The notes: generated by a model from the letters alone, not told the origin. A stretch of DNA of 64,000 bases from Spirosoma sp. KCTC 42546 (GCF_006965485.1 NZ_CP041360.1:6986501-7050500), one strand, 5' to 3'. Counted from the stretch's first letter, positions 26,477-37,022 are shown. Translations and numbers: made by a program.

Positions 26477-27469
26477 TTAGCTAAAAACCGGGTAAGCGGA
26501 GCCCGCTACGCTGCCCACCGGCAGAATAGCATCGAGTTCGTCGAGTTCCGAAGGGCTTAATGTGATGGCAGCAGCGGCTACATTGGCTTCCAGGTACGTT
26601 CGCCGTTTCGTTCCGGGGATAGCTACTACGTGTTGAGCGAGTACCCAGGCCAGGGCCAGTTGCGACGCCGAAACGCCTTTCGTTACGGCCATTGACTCCA
26701 GCTTGGTAACTAACTCCAGGTTCTTGTAAAAGTTGTCGCCCTGGTAGCGGGGAAACATCCGGCGTGAATCAGTCGGCTCGAAATCATCCGGCGATTTAAT
26801 CGCCCCCGACAGAAAACCCCGTCCCAGGGGCGAGTAACCCACAAAGCCGATACCCAGTTCCCGCGTTGTTGCCAGCACACCCGTTACCTCTACTTCCCGG
26901 TCGAACAGCGAATACTCACTTTCGATGGCTGTGATGGGGTGAACCGCATGCGCCCGTCGGATGATGTCGGAGGGCACTTCAGACAGACCCAGATACCGGA
27001 CTTTTCCTTCCTGAACCAGATCCGCCATAGCACCAACAGTCTCTTCAATCGGCGTATTAGGGTCCAGTCGGTGCAGGTAATAGAGGTCGATGTAGTCCGT
27101 TTTGAGGTTTCTCAATGAGCGCTCAATCGACTTCCGGACGTACGCCGGCTGGCCATTAAAGGCGTAGGTAATGGCACCGGCAGCGTCGACTTCGAAACCG
27201 AATTTGGTGGCGATCGTAATCTGGTCGCGTTTTCCCGCCAGGGCTTTGCCGACTAACTGTTCGTTGGTAAAGGGGCCGTATACATCCGCCGTATCGAGCA
27301 TGGTAACTCCGAGTTCGATTGCCAGGTGAATGGTGGCGATGCTTTCGCGTTCGTCGGGCGTACCGTATATCGTGCCGCCGGGAAAATCGCTCATACCCAT
27401 ACAGCCCAATCCCTGCACCGAAACCTGCAGTCCCTGACTGCCTAGCGCTACTGTTTTCAACGTGTTCAT
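26477..27469 (-). CDS. Aldo/keto reductase (AKR13-like)
   Basis: 330 residues from MNTLKTVALGSQGLQVSVQGLGCMGMS. AKR motifs: MLDTADVYGPFTNEQLVGKAL (Asp, Tyr), ITIATKFGFEVD (Lys), DYIDLYYLHRLDPNTPIEETVGAM (His), ESEYSLFDREVE, VGYSPLGRGFLSG and the C-terminal IPGTKRRTYLEANV NADP site. Similar to the YakC/AKR13 group of NADPH-dependent reductases. A TTG seven codons earlier is less likely. Lies upstream of the AraC gene, same strand, with 70 bp between. Confidence 0.92.
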   Translation of the reverse strand: MNTLKTVALGSQGLQVSVQGLGCMGMSDFPGGTIYGTPDERESIATIHLAIELGVTMLDTADVYGPFTNEQLVGKALAGKRDQITIATKFGFEVDAAGAITYAFNGQPAYVRKSIERSLRNLKTDYIDLYYLHRLDPNTPIEETVGAMADLVQEGKVRYLGLSEVPSDIIRRAHAVHPITAIESEYSLFDREVEVTGVLATTRELGIGFVGYSPLGRGFLSGAIKSPDDFEPTDSRRMFPRYQGDNFYKNLELVTKLESMAVTKGVSASQLALAWVLAQHVVAIPGTKRRTYLEANVAAAAITLSPSELDELDAILPVGSVAGSAYPVFS

Positions 27470-27635
27470 ATCGTCTTGTAGTTTAATCAATTAATTACGA
27501 TACAAAGGTCAGCCTTTGACCCTCCTGGCAGCTACACGAAATGCGGTTTCTGCAATACAAAACGCGGTACCTTTACTGAGAACGGCCAGAACAGACAAGG
27601 GTAAATCGCTTTCAGTCAGTAAGGCCGATGCTAAC

Positions 27636-28040
27636 TCACACTTGTGTAGTAATGTCTTCTCTGGATACGTCAAATGCTTCTGACGGGTGAAGGCGACGCA
27701 GCCAGAGTAGGCTTGTCAACAACAGGAGCAGAATCATGGCCGGTATCCCACCCATCAGACCGCCCGGAATCAAAAAGGCATGCATACCTATTGCACCGAT
27801 CATGATAATGGAGAGGCCTATAGCAGCAAAGCGGGTGAGCATTGGTACTAGTAAACCAATGCTCCCGAGGAGTTCAGCGCCCCCAATAACGTAGGCTAAC
27901 CAGCCAGGAAGCCCCAACGTAGTAAACAGCCTGACTGCACCGGGCAAGTCGCTCAGTGTTCTGATGCTGGAAGCCAAAAAAACGAGACAGAGCAGTAGCC
28001 GGAGGATCCAGGCTACAAGATTGCGAATGGAAACGGACAT
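27636..28040 (-). CDS. DoxX-like membrane protein
   Basis: 134 residues with four hydrophobic helices (about 10-28, 45-68, 72-92, 98-112) and the DoxX pattern of LRLLLCLVFLASSIRTL, LGLPGWLAYVIGGAELLGSIGLLVP and AIGLSIIMIGAIGMH. The family is linked to thiosulfate:quinone oxidoreductase small subunits and to oxidative-stress membrane complexes, but most members have no known role. A 45-bp gap to the lipoprotein gene upstream suggests a shared transcript. Confidence 0.82.
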   Translation of the reverse strand: MSVSIRNLVAWILRLLLCLVFLASSIRTLSDLPGAVRLFTTLGLPGWLAYVIGGAELLGSIGLLVPMLTRFAAIGLSIIMIGAIGMHAFLIPGGLMGGIPAMILLLLLTSLLWLRRLHPSEAFDVSREDITTQV

Positions 28041-28085
28041 GTGTTTTGCGTGATAAAATGAGTTGACAAATACCTTAATTAACCC

Positions 28086-29036
28086 TTAGCGGAATCGTTG
28101 GATGCTGAAATCCCGCGCATTGATCGTTTCGCTGATCCGGGCATTCAGCGTGTACACTTGGTTGTTAACTGCTACGTTCGTCGTTGCTCCCGTATAAACG
28201 CCTTCGTCAAACTTGACAACAGAAGCCGTTAGCCAGTTGTCTGTGCTGCGGACCTGCGCCACGCGGGTCCCCTGGGTCACCACGTATAAATCGTTGTTCA
28301 GTAAACACAGTCCATCGCCGGGGAGTGGCCCCGTACCTGTAATCTCTGTGACCGCGTTTCCGCGCTGCAAATCGACCTTGTAGAGTTTCTGCTGGCCAAC
28401 GTTGGCCACGATCAGGTAGCCATTCGGGTGATACACAATCCCGTTCAACCCAAAGCCGGGACTTGAAAAATTGACGTTGTCACGCAGTAGTACGCTGGCT
28501 GTTCCATCCGGAGTGACTTTATAGATAACCGGCGAAAATGAATCGGTAACGTAAGCGGTGCCGTCTGGGGCCAACGTTACATCATTGGCGAAATTCCGGT
28601 CAGCCGCTGGCAGCAGAGCGTCAAGGTCCGTTCGGCGTTCAAGTTTGCGCGTGTCCAGGTTAAAAACCAGTAATTCGGCTGTTTGAAAAGCGCCTGCCGG
28701 TGTGCTTTTCATGGCGGTCCCCGGATCACTATTGCAAACGAACACCCGATTACCAGCCACTTTTATCCCGATACCGCTGACCAGTTCAGGCGCTGCCAGT
28801 ATCTCTTCGAATTGACCATCGCTAGACACAGTGCTGATTGTTCCCATTGATATGGACGATACCAGAAACTTTCCTAACTGAGACGAGTAAGCAATACCTT
28901 CCGGGTAGAGCCGATTCGCCACAAACTCAATGCGCTCCGGTAAGGAAGCATTAGGGCTATCGCGGTGGTCTTCGCAGGCACTTAAAACAGTGATTAACGC
29001 AACCAGTACCGCGCTTGCGTTGGTGTTGATTTTCAT
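28086..29036 (-). CDS. SMP-30/gluconolactonase-like beta-propeller lipoprotein
   Basis: 316 residues. A lipoprotein signal (VALITVLSACEDHRD, lipobox LSAC) precedes a six-bladed propeller: IEFVANRLYPEGIAYSSQLGKFLVS, ANDVTLAPDGTAYVTDSFSPVIYKV, GLNGIVYHPNGYLIVANVGQQKLYKVDL and DGLCLLNNDLYVVTQ. SMP-30-type proteins hydrolyse lactones, though lipidated Bacteroidetes members may only bind ligands. Anchored in the inner or outer membrane, facing the periplasm. First gene of a probable two-gene transcript with DoxX. Confidence 0.8.
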   Translation of the reverse strand: MKINTNASAVLVALITVLSACEDHRDSPNASLPERIEFVANRLYPEGIAYSSQLGKFLVSSISMGTISTVSSDGQFEEILAAPELVSGIGIKVAGNRVFVCNSDPGTAMKSTPAGAFQTAELLVFNLDTRKLERRTDLDALLPAADRNFANDVTLAPDGTAYVTDSFSPVIYKVTPDGTASVLLRDNVNFSSPGFGLNGIVYHPNGYLIVANVGQQKLYKVDLQRGNAVTEITGTGPLPGDGLCLLNNDLYVVTQGTRVAQVRSTDNWLTASVVKFDEGVYTGATTNVAVNNQVYTLNARISETINARDFSIQRFR

Positions 29037-29149
29037 AGTGATGAAGTTTTTATATAGTGGTTTTTAAATGAAACTGTGCCAATCACAGCGCTGACAGCCT
29101 CAGGGCTTGACTGAAGGACAAAATCCTAAAATTGGATGTCAGAGAAGAC

Positions 29150-29317
29150 TCAGGATGTGGCTTCGGCGAGTGCCGTGCTTGCTGCTTCGTGCTGGTAGAA
29201 GCTGTTAACGGGCCTAACCACAGCAGGGTATTGCCTGGCTTGTGCCCGGTGGACCAGTAAGGCATTCAAAGTGTGGCCTTCGTTGATGAAGGGAAAGGGA
29301 CTTTCAATCGGCGGCAT
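29150..29317 (-). CDS. Possible small unknown ORF or gene remnant
   Basis: 55 codons starting MPPIESPFPFINEGHTLNALL. The reading has plausible amino-acid composition and lies alone in the 417-bp gap between the SMP-30-like gene and an AraC gene, but no family was recognised and no ribosome site is clear. It may be the stump of a deleted gene. The rest of 29037-29453 holds nothing recognisable. Confidence 0.25.
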   Translation of the reverse strand: MPPIESPFPFINEGHTLNALLVHRAQARQYPAVVRPVNSFYQHEAASTALAEATS

Positions 29318-29453
29318 AAATCAGATCAGTAAGTTGATAAACCTGGTTGCCAATGGCCGGAGCATTCCCGGCGCGATGCACTTGATTTGTGATCGCTCTT
29401 GGTTGTACAAAGGTCTTACTGGTCTACGTTGCGGGGTATGACAGAACGGGCGG

Positions 29454-30413
29454 CTATTGGTGAATTTCAATCATTTTCCGAAAAGCCGAGGGAGTTACTG
29501 TCGCGTATTTTTTGAACAGATGGCTGAAATACGACGCATCTGCGATTCCTACCTGGGCAGCAACTTCACCAATAGAAAGCTGGGTTTGATAGAGTAACAC
29601 CTTGGCTTCCAATACTATAGTTTCATCAATCCATTTAATAGGCGATTTACCCGTAATGAGCCGAACTGACTTGTTCAGATGATTAGCCGAAATGTTGAGT
29701 CGGTCGGCGTATTCGGCTACCAGATGATAATTCTTGCCGTAGGTGAAAAGCAATTCTTTAAACCTGTTAGTAATGTTGAGAGCAGGAATTTTGGGACTGA
29801 CCAGCGCAGGCTGATAGGCCTGATTGATTTCACTTAATAGGGTAATGAACGTAGCTTGTATTAGGACTAGCTGCGTGAGTCCAAAGGTGGAATAATGCAA
29901 CAACATTCGGTTGAACACCTGGCTGACGAAATCCGCCGTTGGCTTATCTAACCTGACATGTGGGTTGCCCCAGACCCGTAGAAACTCGTAGTCGTTGAGC
30001 AACTCGGCTTTGCCAAATCGCCCGATTAGAAAATCAGGATGGAAGTTGCAGAGATACCCTTCATTCTCGTTTACCATATTGACCGCATCGACGGAGAACA
30101 CCTGGCCTGCTGGCACAAACAGGCACGTGTCCGGGCCAATTCTGTAAGTTTCTGCCCCGACTCCCATTGTAACTTCGCCCTGTGATAAATACACCAAACT
30201 GTGATTGGTCGAACGTACTGGTGGCACGGGCAGCTTCATCGTAGGAATAGCATCTTCGATTCGGGTGACGAAGAAGTGCCCGAAGTTTGTTTTAAGCAGG
30301 TTATCTACAAGCGCTTCTGCTCGTATGTACTGGTGGCGAAAGCTCTCATTCGTGTACGTTTTAATCGATTCGGCCATTTTATCGGGCAAAGGAGTTCTGT
30401 CGACAATATGCAA
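29454..30413 (-). CDS. AraC-family regulator
   Basis: 319 residues. N-terminal cupin-like domain (MKLPVPPVRSTNHSLVYLSQGEVTMGV and FVPAGQVFSVDAVN) and C-terminal AraC domain (about 220-319: VAEYADRLNISANHLNKSVRLITGKSPIKWI, LSIGEVAAQVGIADASYFSHLFKKYATVTPSAFRKMI). Third member of the AraC set in this region. Its target may be the SMP-30/DoxX genes downstream on the same strand. Start could alternatively be the ATG at residue 13. Confidence 0.88.
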   Translation of the reverse strand: MHIVDRTPLPDKMAESIKTYTNESFRHQYIRAEALVDNLLKTNFGHFFVTRIEDAIPTMKLPVPPVRSTNHSLVYLSQGEVTMGVGAETYRIGPDTCLFVPAGQVFSVDAVNMVNENEGYLCNFHPDFLIGRFGKAELLNDYEFLRVWGNPHVRLDKPTADFVSQVFNRMLLHYSTFGLTQLVLIQATFITLLSEINQAYQPALVSPKIPALNITNRFKELLFTYGKNYHLVAEYADRLNISANHLNKSVRLITGKSPIKWIDETIVLEAKVLLYQTQLSIGEVAAQVGIADASYFSHLFKKYATVTPSAFRKMIEIHQ

Positions 30414-30669
30414 CTGCTGGAATAGCTTAGTTCTTTATCTGAAATCGGTTTTTTTTAGTGGCTGGAAAACCAGACAGTCCTGAGGGAACTTTCCCCACTA
30501 AACAGCACCATCTGTAAGGTAAAGAGTTTGGGCGATTTTCCGGTCCTTAATTAACCAACTAATTGCTGGTCGAAAAGAAAAAACGCTTTCCGTCTTAGCC
30601 TGTAAGGCAACATACGGGATCAATAAGTCGAATCTTTTCTAATCAATCCAAGGAAGTGGTGTTTCAAAT
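30414..30669. other. Gap between AraC gene and insertion sequence
   Basis: No gene recognised. A T8 run and AT-rich sequence are present, and the region should contain the AraC promoter. Confidence 0.4.
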
Positions 30670-32356
30670 AACGGGCGTGGCTGTTGCACAACTCCGCTTG
30701 TTACATCGGTTGTTCATGCTGTATAGGCTAGTGGTCAGATTTTCTTACCTCGTTGTTCCATCTCAGTTGAAATAAAGCATGGTAAAGCTCAGAAAAGTGT
30801 TTCCAGGAGCCAATGACCACTCCACTTTTAGGGCTATGGCCTGGCTGACAGTAGACTTGGTCGTGAACTTCATATACTTCTTCAGATTGAAGGCCACAGC
30901 TGCCATTAGCATCACCTTGTGAGCCCCAGCTTTGCCTCGTACATTGATCTTTCGTAAGCCATTGTACTCTACTAAACTGCCTAAGACCGGTTCTACCGTC
31001 TGTTGGCGAAGCCGTTTCATGCGTTTGCCCCGCCGACTTTGCTGGCGTTCCAAGGCTCGACGATAGAAGGGATCATAGGCCGTCCGGGTTATCTGTCGGC
31101 ATTTACTGTTGGGAATACACGTGGGTTTAAGCGGGCACTGTTGGCAGTCCTGGTAAGCGGCTCGGTAGATTTTCAGCAAACCGCCATCGGCCTGCGAATC
31201 GAAATTCTTAAAGGACAGTGGCTTCCCAGCGGAACAAGTGAACTGGTCAGCAACTGGGTCATAGGGGAAGCCATCAATCTGGGGCTTATACTTGCCGAAA
31301 ACGGGTATCCAGCCAGTGATTTTCCACCCCTCCAGTAAGGCGTAGTTGCCGCCGTTCGAGTAGCCAGTATCGGCCAGTATCTCCTCTAGACGCAACTCAT
31401 TGTGTACTAACCGCTGCTGAAGCTTCCGCATAATATCAGGTAGAGACTGGCTGTCCCGGCCATCGGCAAAATTAGCCTGTACATGGCTGATAATCCCTTC
31501 GGCCGTATCCACTGCCAGGCTACAATTGTAGTTGAGTTTGCGGGCTTTACCCGGCTTGATGGAGATGCGCGCATCGGGGTCGGTAGGGCTATAATGGGTT
31601 TTATTGCTCAGCAACTGTGCCTTTTCGTTACTGGCTCCCAAGGTGATAGGCGCACTCTTCAGGTTTTGTTGATGCTTTTTCAGCCGTCTCAACTGGTGAT
31701 CGGCAGCTGTGATTACCGAGGCTGCCTGACGGGGGCTAAGTTTAGGGATCGAATCTACTGGTCCATTTTGATCTTCAACTTGGGGTAGCAACTTGAGCCC
31801 AGGTCGTTGGGGCTGTTTTTCTAAGAGTGTTTCCATCGAAGCATTCGCTTTGACAGGAGCCGAGTCGATAGCGAGCCGCCGACCGGCTACCATGTTGTGG
31901 GCTACACACAGGCGGAATACTTTGTCAAATAATAACTCAAAAAGTGCTTCTGGATATAGCTGGCGGGTCCGGCTCAGAGTGGAGTGCCAAGGCAATGGTT
32001 CATCGATGTTATACCCCAGAAAATACAACATATCCATGCGCATGGAGCAGTGCTCAATCAGCTTTCTGTCAGAGGTAATATTCTCCAGATAGCCGATGAG
32101 CATAAACCTGAAGAATACCACTGGGTCAATCGAGGGATTGCCCGTTGAGCCATAGAGTTCTTTAGTATGTTCATAGAGGAAAGTAAGGTCAAGCCTCTCC
32201 TTTAGCCGACGATAGAAGTTATCTGTCGGAATGTGGCTCGACAGCTGAAAATAAGTGATGGGCTTTTCGGTATATTCTTTTCGGCCTTGCATATCTCAAG
32301 ATACAGAAAAGGCCCCTTATATCCCTAAGCGGAGTTGCGCAACAGCCACGCCCGTT
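30670..32356 (-). mobile_element. IS1182-family insertion sequence
   Basis: A 1687-bp element with terminal inverted repeats: AACGGGCGTGGCTGTTGC at 30670-30687 and its complement at 32339-32356, extending to about 29 bp with one mismatch in the middle plus terminal divergence. It carries one intact transposase. No convincing direct target duplication was seen (AAATA left, TTTAT right are complementary rather than repeated). The intact reading frame and repeats suggest a recent, possibly active copy. Confidence 0.88.
30763..32292 (-). CDS. IS1182-family transposase (DDE)
   Basis: 509 residues. N-terminal DUF772 domain (HIPTDNFYRRLKERLDLTFLYEHTKELYGSTGNPSIDPVVFFRFMLIGYLENI in pieces, plus LPWHSTLSRTR), the catalytic DDE core (AIDSAPVKANAS, NYNCSLAVDTAEGIISH, EILADTGYSNGGNYALLE), a cysteine cluster CQQCPLKPTC, and a C-terminal RRGKRMKRLRQQTVEPVLGSL segment with the last acidic residue. 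Typical of IS1182 transposases. No frameshift or stop is seen. Confidence 0.93.
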   Translation of the reverse strand: MQGRKEYTEKPITYFQLSSHIPTDNFYRRLKERLDLTFLYEHTKELYGSTGNPSIDPVVFFRFMLIGYLENITSDRKLIEHCSMRMDMLYFLGYNIDEPLPWHSTLSRTRQLYPEALFELLFDKVFRLCVAHNMVAGRRLAIDSAPVKANASMETLLEKQPQRPGLKLLPQVEDQNGPVDSIPKLSPRQAASVITAADHQLRRLKKHQQNLKSAPITLGASNEKAQLLSNKTHYSPTDPDARISIKPGKARKLNYNCSLAVDTAEGIISHVQANFADGRDSQSLPDIMRKLQQRLVHNELRLEEILADTGYSNGGNYALLEGWKITGWIPVFGKYKPQIDGFPYDPVADQFTCSAGKPLSFKNFDSQADGGLLKIYRAAYQDCQQCPLKPTCIPNSKCRQITRTAYDPFYRRALERQQSRRGKRMKRLRQQTVEPVLGSLVEYNGLRKINVRGKAGAHKVMLMAAVAFNLKKYMKFTTKSTVSQAIALKVEWSLAPGNTFLSFTMLYFN

Positions 32357-32581
32357 TTATACAACGGTAGCACTAGCTAATAAAACCAGCAAAATAGGGG
32401 TATAAACTGTCTCAAATTGCCATCTCATAAATCTATGTCTCATTTCAGTAGCATTGCCTGAGTTTATGAGCCAAAGTTGGGCGGATTCTATGGCTTGAAA
32501 TACGTATATAAGTCATGGAATCCGCCCACGTTAAGCGTCTCACAATTGGCTGTATGCAAACAGGTTTAGAGTCGTATTACT

Positions 32582-32655
32582 ATAGCAAAGTCTTGACGAT
32601 TTTTTACGGTTCGCCGTTGCGACCGTCCGCGGCTGCGGTGCCTTTTTGTAGCTAT
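32582..32655 (-). repeat. Dispersed GC-rich intergenic repeat, copy 2
   Basis: Inverted relative to the copy at 12532-12610; the shared core includes CGACCGTCCGCGGCTGCGG (with flanks). The rest of 32357-32754 holds no gene: AT-rich sequence downstream of the IS and the tail of the esterase gene. Confidence 0.7.
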
Positions 32656-32754
32656 ACCCCCGTGCGGTAGATTCTCTGGATTCTATTGTACTGATCATCA
32701 GGAGTCATAGAACTCTGGTTCGGCGAAGTTTTTAACTGTGCTCAACAGTGGGCC

Positions 32755-33483
32755 TTAGAGATACAACTGCACCATTTTCTGCCAATCGTCGGCCTGGTGT
32801 GCCCGGCCGTCCCAGAGGTACAACTCGTGCGATACGTTTTTGGCCCAGAGCGCTTCGCTTAGATTCAGATTGCTATGAAGAAAAGGGTCTTCGGTGCCAA
32901 TTGTCATGACTAGTTGCATTCGCCGTATGTTGTCGAGGATAGCACCATCATGCAGATTTGGCAGGAAATGATTCGGGCTATGAAAGTAGATTTCTTCGTC
33001 ATAATAATCGTCGAATAAACCCCGGAATTCGGCTACGGGTTCAGATAAATTATAGCGCCCACTAAAGGCCGCCACTTTACCAAACCATTGCGGATGCCGA
33101 AGGGCGATGTTCAACGCGTGATAAGCCCCCAGGCTACAACCGTGCGAGATCATAAACGGTTGGGGGTTTTTCAGCCGGGAAAGGGGCAGCACTTCGTTCA
33201 GGATATACTGTTCATACTGACTATGCCGTCGTATCCGGTCCTGAGGAGATGCATACCGGTTATAGATGCTTTCTCGGTCTACGCTATCGACACAATACAG
33301 TTGCAACCACCCGTTTTCAATTCGGTCAGCGAGTGCATGAACGAGGCCCAGATCTTCGTATTCATGAAATCGGCCGCGACGGGTAGGAAATACCAGCACA
33401 CGTGCGCCTGCATGACCAAACACAAGCAACTCCATGTCACGATTCAGATTCGGGCTAAACCATTTATGATATTCCCGTTGCAT
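32755..33483 (-). CDS. Putative esterase (esterase D/PF00756-like alpha/beta hydrolase)
   Basis: 242 residues from MQREYHKWFSPNLNRDMELLVFG, the usual start of this family; an upstream in-frame ATG adds 12 residues. Nucleophile elbow in FMISHGCSLGAYHALN (GxSxG with Cys before Ser), LVMTIGTEDPF for the acid and LYLWDGRAHQADDW for the His. Family members hydrolyse short acyl esters or act on siderophores, but this branch of Bacteroidetes proteins is uncharacterised. Likely cytosolic: no signal peptide. A 75-bp gap separates it from the SGNH hydrolase gene upstream on the strand. Confidence 0.85.
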   Translation of the reverse strand: MQREYHKWFSPNLNRDMELLVFGHAGARVLVFPTRRGRFHEYEDLGLVHALADRIENGWLQLYCVDSVDRESIYNRYASPQDRIRRHSQYEQYILNEVLPLSRLKNPQPFMISHGCSLGAYHALNIALRHPQWFGKVAAFSGRYNLSEPVAEFRGLFDDYYDEEIYFHSPNHFLPNLHDGAILDNIRRMQLVMTIGTEDPFLHSNLNLSEALWAKNVSHELYLWDGRAHQADDWQKMVQLYL

Positions 33484-33558
33484 ACCGGTATGCGTTAAAT
33501 ACCCCTGAAATTGCAACAAGTAAGGTAAAGAATTTCTACGAACCGGGTAAACAAATTA

Positions 33559-34152
33559 TTAAAAAATTCGGGCCTGCTTCTGTACCACTTGTTTCCACAT
33601 TCGGTAACCCGCCGGACTTAGATGCAATCCATCAGGCTCAAAAAACTCTCTGCGAGGCTTCCCATCGGATCCTAGCAACGGGGATGCCATATCAACAAAC
33701 TGGTAATCAGCGTATTTTTCGATTTCTCTGAGGATCAATGTATTTGCAAATCGGATCTGATCCACAATGCCCCAGCGGGCAGGGCTAATTTTTATCGACA
33801 AAAAAGACAGAGGTATACCCGGTAGGATAGTACTGAGTTTTTTAGCGAAGGTGCAGAAAAATAGATATACTTCTTCAGGGTGTCTCCCATCGCCGAGATC
33901 GTTATCACCCGCGTAAAACACGATAGACTTAGGATTTGCCGGAACAAGTACCCGTTCGAAAAACCATGTGCAAGCAGCCAGCGTAGAGCCTCCAAAACCT
34001 AAGTTGAGTGTATTGATTTGTGGAAAATCCTGTGCCAGCGTTGTCCAGAGCCGAATGGATGAGCTGCCATAAAAAACGACCCGATCCGAAGCGGGTGGCA
34101 AGCTACTCAGTTTACTTTCTAATTGTTGAATATCGGCTTCGTACCAGAACAT
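33559..34152 (-). CDS. SGNH/GDSL-family hydrolase
   Basis: 197 residues with the SGNH blocks: block I VVFYGSSSIRLW (nucleophile Ser; SSS rather than GDS), block II NLGFGGSTLA (Gly), block III YAGDNDLGDG (Asn) and block V PDGLHLSPAGYRMW (Asp and His). Acts as an acyl esterase or acetylhydrolase on lipids or sugars; no signal peptide. Follows metX by 33 bp on the same strand, so it may be co-transcribed with the methionine genes, although no functional link is known. Confidence 0.87.
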   Translation of the reverse strand: MFWYEADIQQLESKLSSLPPASDRVVFYGSSSIRLWTTLAQDFPQINTLNLGFGGSTLAACTWFFERVLVPANPKSIVFYAGDNDLGDGRHPEEVYLFFCTFAKKLSTILPGIPLSFLSIKISPARWGIVDQIRFANTLILREIEKYADYQFVDMASPLLGSDGKPRREFFEPDGLHLSPAGYRMWKQVVQKQARIF

Positions 34153-34185
34153 CCGGTTAAGTTTATTGATGATTTATTAAGCTGC

Positions 34186-35262
34186 TTACTTTTTAGCAGC
34201 TTCAACTAGTTTTTTCGATTCAGATACAGCTAACCCGGCCGTCCACTTCCGAATCATATTAGCCAGAGGACGAAATTCGATCAAAAATCCATCATGACCA
34301 TACAGTGAATCAATTTCTTCGTAGGCTGCATCAGGAATATGACGTGCCAGAAATTGCTGCTCAATTGGGGGGAACAGCAAATCAGAGCGAATACCGACAA
34401 CTAGTGTATGCGCCTTAATCTGGCCAAGCGCGTTGAGGATACTGCCCCGATTACGCCCAACATTATGAGAATCCATGACCTTCGAGAGCGTCCAGTAGGT
34501 AAAGGCATTAAACCGTTCGACCAGTTTCTCACCCTGATAACGTTGATAACTCGCTGACTTATACCCATCCAGTTGCTCATTATTATCCAGAGCCTGTGTA
34601 AAGCCATACGTATCGTAATTTCGATACGAAATCATAGCCATAGCACGAGCCGCTTTCATACCAGCCAGACCCGCATCATCACGGTTTTCTCGCCAGGTTG
34701 GGTCGGCTTCAATAGCCATCCGCTGTGCTTCATTGAAAGCAATACACCACGGAGAGGCCACGGCGCTGGCTGCAATAACGATTAGGTTTTCAATTAAATT
34801 AGGCTGTAGAATAGCCCATTCCAGTGCCTGCTCCCCACCTACTGAGCCGCCAATACAGGTATGGATTTTTTCGATGCCCAACTCCTGTCGAAGTAAGTCG
34901 AGGGCATTAACTATATCACGAATCGTGATAGCGGGGAAATCGTGGTGATAAGGCTTTCCGCCTATGGGATTGACGGAAAGCGGTCCTGTAGAACCGTAGC
35001 ATGAGCCAAGTACATTGGCGCATACAATAAACTGCCCCACACCGGACTTGGCTTCGGGGTCAAAATACTTTCCCGCACCAACCATGCCTCCCCACCAATC
35101 GCCCACATCGGCATTACCGGTCAGTGCATGACATACCCATACAACGTTCGACCGATCTTCGTTGAGTGTACCGCGTGTGGTATAAGCCAGCCGAAAACCC
35201 GGCAAGCTTTCGCCCGATTCGAGCGCGAACGAATACTTATAATCGTAATACTGGAGATTCAA
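34186..35262 (-). CDS. metX: Homoserine O-acetyltransferase
   Basis: 358 residues of the alpha/beta-hydrolase MetX family, which transfers the acetyl group of acetyl-CoA to L-homoserine for methionine synthesis. Seen: ESGESLPGFRLAYTTRGTLNEDRSNVVWVCHALTGNADV in pieces, FIVCANVLGSCYGSTGP, CIGGSVGGEQALEW with nucleophile S140, LVVGIRSDLLFPP for Asp, and SLYGHDGFLIE for His. It lies behind metY on the same strand with a 25-bp-arm hairpin between; the SAM riboswitch ahead of metY probably controls both. Confidence 0.95.
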   Translation of the reverse strand: MNLQYYDYKYSFALESGESLPGFRLAYTTRGTLNEDRSNVVWVCHALTGNADVGDWWGGMVGAGKYFDPEAKSGVGQFIVCANVLGSCYGSTGPLSVNPIGGKPYHHDFPAITIRDIVNALDLLRQELGIEKIHTCIGGSVGGEQALEWAILQPNLIENLIVIAASAVASPWCIAFNEAQRMAIEADPTWRENRDDAGLAGMKAARAMAMISYRNYDTYGFTQALDNNEQLDGYKSASYQRYQGEKLVERFNAFTYWTLSKVMDSHNVGRNRGSILNALGQIKAHTLVVGIRSDLLFPPIEQQFLARHIPDAAYEEIDSLYGHDGFLIEFRPLANMIRKWTAGLAVSESKKLVEAAKK

Positions 35263-35279
35263 TCAAGTTTATAGTTTGT

Positions 35280-35331
35280 AGTTCGTAGTTTGAGGTTTGT
35301 AGTTGAAACTACAAACCTCAAACTACGAACT
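35280..35331. repeat. Perfect 25-bp inverted repeat between metY and metX
   Basis: Arms 35280-35304 and 35307-35331 are fully complementary. It is made of the same GTTTGTAGTTTG words as at 8870 and 46545. Lying inside the metYX transcript, it may lower read-through or protect the RNA 3' end of metY. Confidence 0.65.
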
Positions 35332-35333
35332 GT

Positions 35334-36680
<1,347 letters not shown>

Positions 36681-36867
36681 TTAGTTTTCTGTAGAAATAC
36701 GGGCAGCAACCAGTTGGCTGGGTATTTTCATGATTCGATAGAAAATACTAGGGACTGACCGCAACTAATTGGTACGACAAACCCTCCCGGTTTTCGTAGC
36801 GGTTAGTGAGTCATACTTAGTAGGCCCCCCGGGGCATACAGTGCTGAATATAGAGCATGTGAGTTCC

Positions 36868-36972
36868 GATTTATAGTCCCTAAAATAACTTTAGGCAGGA
36901 GTTAGCACCTTGCCGTGTGGTAGGTTGCCAGTGGTTCACAGAGCCTGATCTCTCCCCACTTCTTTATAAATC
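36868..36972 (-). promoter_or_regulatory. SAM-I (S-box) riboswitch upstream of metY
   Basis: On the minus strand the P1 stem GATTTATA (36972-36965) pairs perfectly with TATAAATC (36875-36868). Between them are S-box conserved segments GGGGAGAGATCAGGCTC, TGAACCACTGGCAACC and AAGGTGCTAACTCCTGCC, plus the P4 hairpin CCTAAA/TTTAGG. This is the core of a SAM-I aptamer in its Bacteroidetes form. The expression platform is not a clear terminator; about 220 nt follow to the metY ATG, so it may act on translation or by a less obvious terminator. Confidence 0.85.
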
Positions 36973-37022
36973 AACGTGCACCGATAGGCTAAAAATGGTG
37001 CGAAACAATTGACTTGATGTCG

